DNA of 64,000 nt, from positions 62,001 to 126,000 of the forward strand of contig NZ_JAQMUB010000081.1 in NCBI RefSeq assembly GCF_028330965.1, in the 5' to 3' direction. The notes beneath the pieces were generated by a model, which saw nothing but the letters and a program-made list of their open reading frames with translations, was not told where the DNA came from and made no database searches. Position 1 is the first letter of the stretch. Every line of letters starts with the position of its first letter. Below are positions 62,660 through 64,000 of the stretch, piece after piece. Source of the stretch: Oscillatoria sp. CS-180 (GTDB taxonomy: Bacteria; Cyanobacteriota; Cyanobacteriia; Phormidesmidales; Phormidesmidaceae). A program made the position numbers and the translations under genes.

Positions 62660-63644
62660 CCATCAAAGGCATCAACGTTGCAGCAAACTCATAAACCTCA
62701 TGGGATAGAGCTGATACTAGCGAGCGAGTAATCGGCAGGCTGTCCACGACCATACCAGCGGACAGCGCCATCATGTAAAGAATGGAAAACTTGAACAGTG
62801 ATTTCGCCTGATCGCGATCGCTCGGGGCCTGCAATAGCAGCCAAGCCTTTTTGATAAATATCCAGCCCAGGTAGGCTGCGATCGCGCCATAGACCCAACC
62901 CGTTGCGTTTAGAGGCACGGTCATCATCAAAGTAATGGGCACCAGGGCTAGCGTATAAGCCCAGATCTGTTTCGCCGTCGCTTCGTCACCAGCAATAACA
63001 GGCAGCATTGGCACACCCACTTTGGCGTAGTCGTCTTGAATGACCAACGCCAAGGCCCAGAAGTGGGGAGGAGTCCAAATAAACACAATGGCAAAGAACA
63101 GCCAGGCAGCCCAGCTCAGTTCACCTGTGACGGCAGTCCAACCCACTAAGGGTGGAATCGCGCCAGCAGCACCGCCGATAACAATATTTTGAGTCGATGA
63201 TCGCTTCAGCCAGTGAGTGTAAACGCCGACGTAAACAGCAATTCCGGCCATTTCTAAAACGGCACTCAGCAAATTACCAACAAGCGTCTGTAATGAGAAC
63301 GCGATAGCAGCAAGTACAACTGCGAAAATCAAAGCGTCTCGCAGCTGAATTCGCCCTGAGGGAATTGGACGGTGACGAGTCCGCTCCATATCGAAGTCGA
63401 TGTCGCGATCATAAATGCAGTTAATCGATTGAGCTGAAGCAGCTGCCAATGCACCCGTTAGCAGAGTCACAATCAGCAGCACAGGATCAACGGTGCCGTG
63501 AGCCGCTACCAACATACTGGCAGCAGTTTCAATGAGTAAAAGCGGAATAATCCGAGGCTTTGTCAGTTGCCAATAACTTTGGCACACCTGCCAGAAGGTT
63601 TCATGATGAGGTGTTTGACTTTGCCAGGTGGGAGTTGTCTGCAT
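62652..63644 (-). CDS. ctaB: Protoheme IX farnesyltransferase (heme O synthase)
   Basis: The 330-residue UbiA-family protein has about nine helices. The prenyl-diphosphate site is in NCIYDRDIDFDMERTRHRPI (about residue 80) and GGAAGAIPPLVGW (about 157), with a second acidic motif QDDYAKVGVPMLP (about 207). It adds a farnesyl chain to heme b for terminal oxidases. Length is normal. It follows ctaA on the minus strand with a 54-base gap. Confidence 0.93.
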   Translation of the reverse strand: MQTTPTWQSQTPHHETFWQVCQSYWQLTKPRIIPLLLIETAASMLVAAHGTVDPVLLIVTLLTGALAAASAQSINCIYDRDIDFDMERTRHRPIPSGRIQLRDALIFAVVLAAIAFSLQTLVGNLLSAVLEMAGIAVYVGVYTHWLKRSSTQNIVIGGAAGAIPPLVGWTAVTGELSWAAWLFFAIVFIWTPPHFWALALVIQDDYAKVGVPMLPVIAGDEATAKQIWAYTLALVPITLMMTVPLNATGWVYGAIAAYLGWIFIKKAWLLLQAPSDRDQAKSLFKFSILYMMALSAGMVVDSLPITRSLVSALSHEVYEFAATLMPLMVS

Positions 63645-63698
63645 GTGCAGGGAAGTCCTTATTGAGAAAGCAAGATAAAGGAAAGTTGTAGGCAGCCG

Positions 63699-64000
63699 TT
63701 AGGCTAAATCACGACTTGAAAAGTCTTCGTTGAAATCGGTTGGCATAGCAGGCTGCGTGCGATCGCGCCAAGCCAAAACCGTAAACGCTACTAATGCAGC
63801 TGTCAGCGCGGCTCCTACTGTGTGATGAGTAACCGTCAGCGGTTCGACTTGTAGATGCATCTGTAGCGTTGCAATACCAAGCACGATTTGGAGAGACAAG
63901 AGAGTACCAATCAAAACCGTCAAGCGGCGCAGCGAGGTATGCAGTGCAGGTGTTCGCCAAGCGACCAAAAGCAAAGAGAGAATCGCGATCGTCGGAGGGA
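63699..64000 (-). CDS. ctaA: Heme A synthase, C-terminal part (runs off the window end)
   Basis: The frame is open from 64000 to its stop at 63699 and shows the last three helices of COX15/CtaA: LLSLLLVAW, LIGTLLSLQIVLGIATLQMH and THHTVGAALTAALVAFTVLA. The T-H-H-x-x-G-A is the heme-binding histidine region. The tail after it is acidic and not conserved. With ctaB it makes heme A for cytochrome c oxidase. Confidence 0.85.
   Translation of the reverse strand, partial: PPTIAILSLLLVAWRTPALHTSLRRLTVLIGTLLSLQIVLGIATLQMHLQVEPLTVTHHTVGAALTAALVAFTVLAWRDRTQPAMPTDFNEDFSSRDLA

Overview
The window is chromosomal DNA of a cyanobacterium. It is scattered with the octamer GCGATCGC (HIP1) and carries cyanobacterial marker genes: a Psb28-type photosystem II assembly factor, a Ycf46-like AAA ATPase, cyanobacterial YidC, a DUF6679-type protein, DUF2808, a PntA/PntB transhydrogenase and a probable 40-residue NDH-1 subunit. 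The species cannot be named from sequence alone. I see no rRNA, tRNA, CRISPR array, prophage or insertion sequence. Genes sit on both strands in short operons.

Layout. 1-5.6 kb: the 5' end of an MFS transporter, a TIGR01777 epimerase, psb28-2, an OmpR-type response regulator, a TM2 protein, a CLC channel/antiporter and an exported protein. 5.8-7.4 kb: a TetR repressor divergent from a membrane protein, with twin palindromic operators between them. 7.6-12.3 kb: a hypothetical protein, a UGT-like glycosyltransferase, an exported protein, a PIN toxin/antitoxin pair and a small protein. 12.7-17.8 kb: an operon of DUF2157, GDYXXLXY and transglutaminase-fold membrane proteins, plus a P-loop kinase. 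18-25.6 kb: ExbB/ExbD, a small cyanobacterial protein, RecJ, a DUF6679-type protein and a beta-CASP nuclease-like MBL protein. 25.8-32.2 kb: a probable ndhP, a TPR membrane protein, a SRPBCC protein, a multi-repeat MscS-like membrane protein, and a small ORF coupled to a PPK1 homologue that lacks several catalytic residues. 32.5-42.5 kb: a surface-glycan region (sulfotransferase, Wzx-like flippase, TauE-like permease, NagA, GT4, epimerase, Gfo/Idh/MocA dehydrogenase, GT2). 42.8-48.2 kb: a MocR regulator, a paralogue of the small protein at 20.2 kb, FolP, a duplicated-domain SPOR protein and an EcsC-like protein. 48.3-54 kb: the conserved rpmH-rnpA-PH-yidC-khpB-yceD block followed by a Ycf46-like ATPase, then DUF2808. 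54-64 kb: a 1.3 kb gene-free region, pntAB, clpS, DUF2103, Trm1, a zinc-ribbon membrane protein and ctaB-ctaA.

The most notable signals are: a PPK1 homologue that appears to have lost catalytic residues; a transglutaminase-fold protein lacking the Cys and His; two dispersed intergenic repeat families with about five copies each; twin TetR operators sited in a promoter; and a 40-residue gene below usual gene-calling length. Most other genes are ordinary housekeeping or conserved cyanobacterial genes. All family names come from reading the sequence, without database searches.
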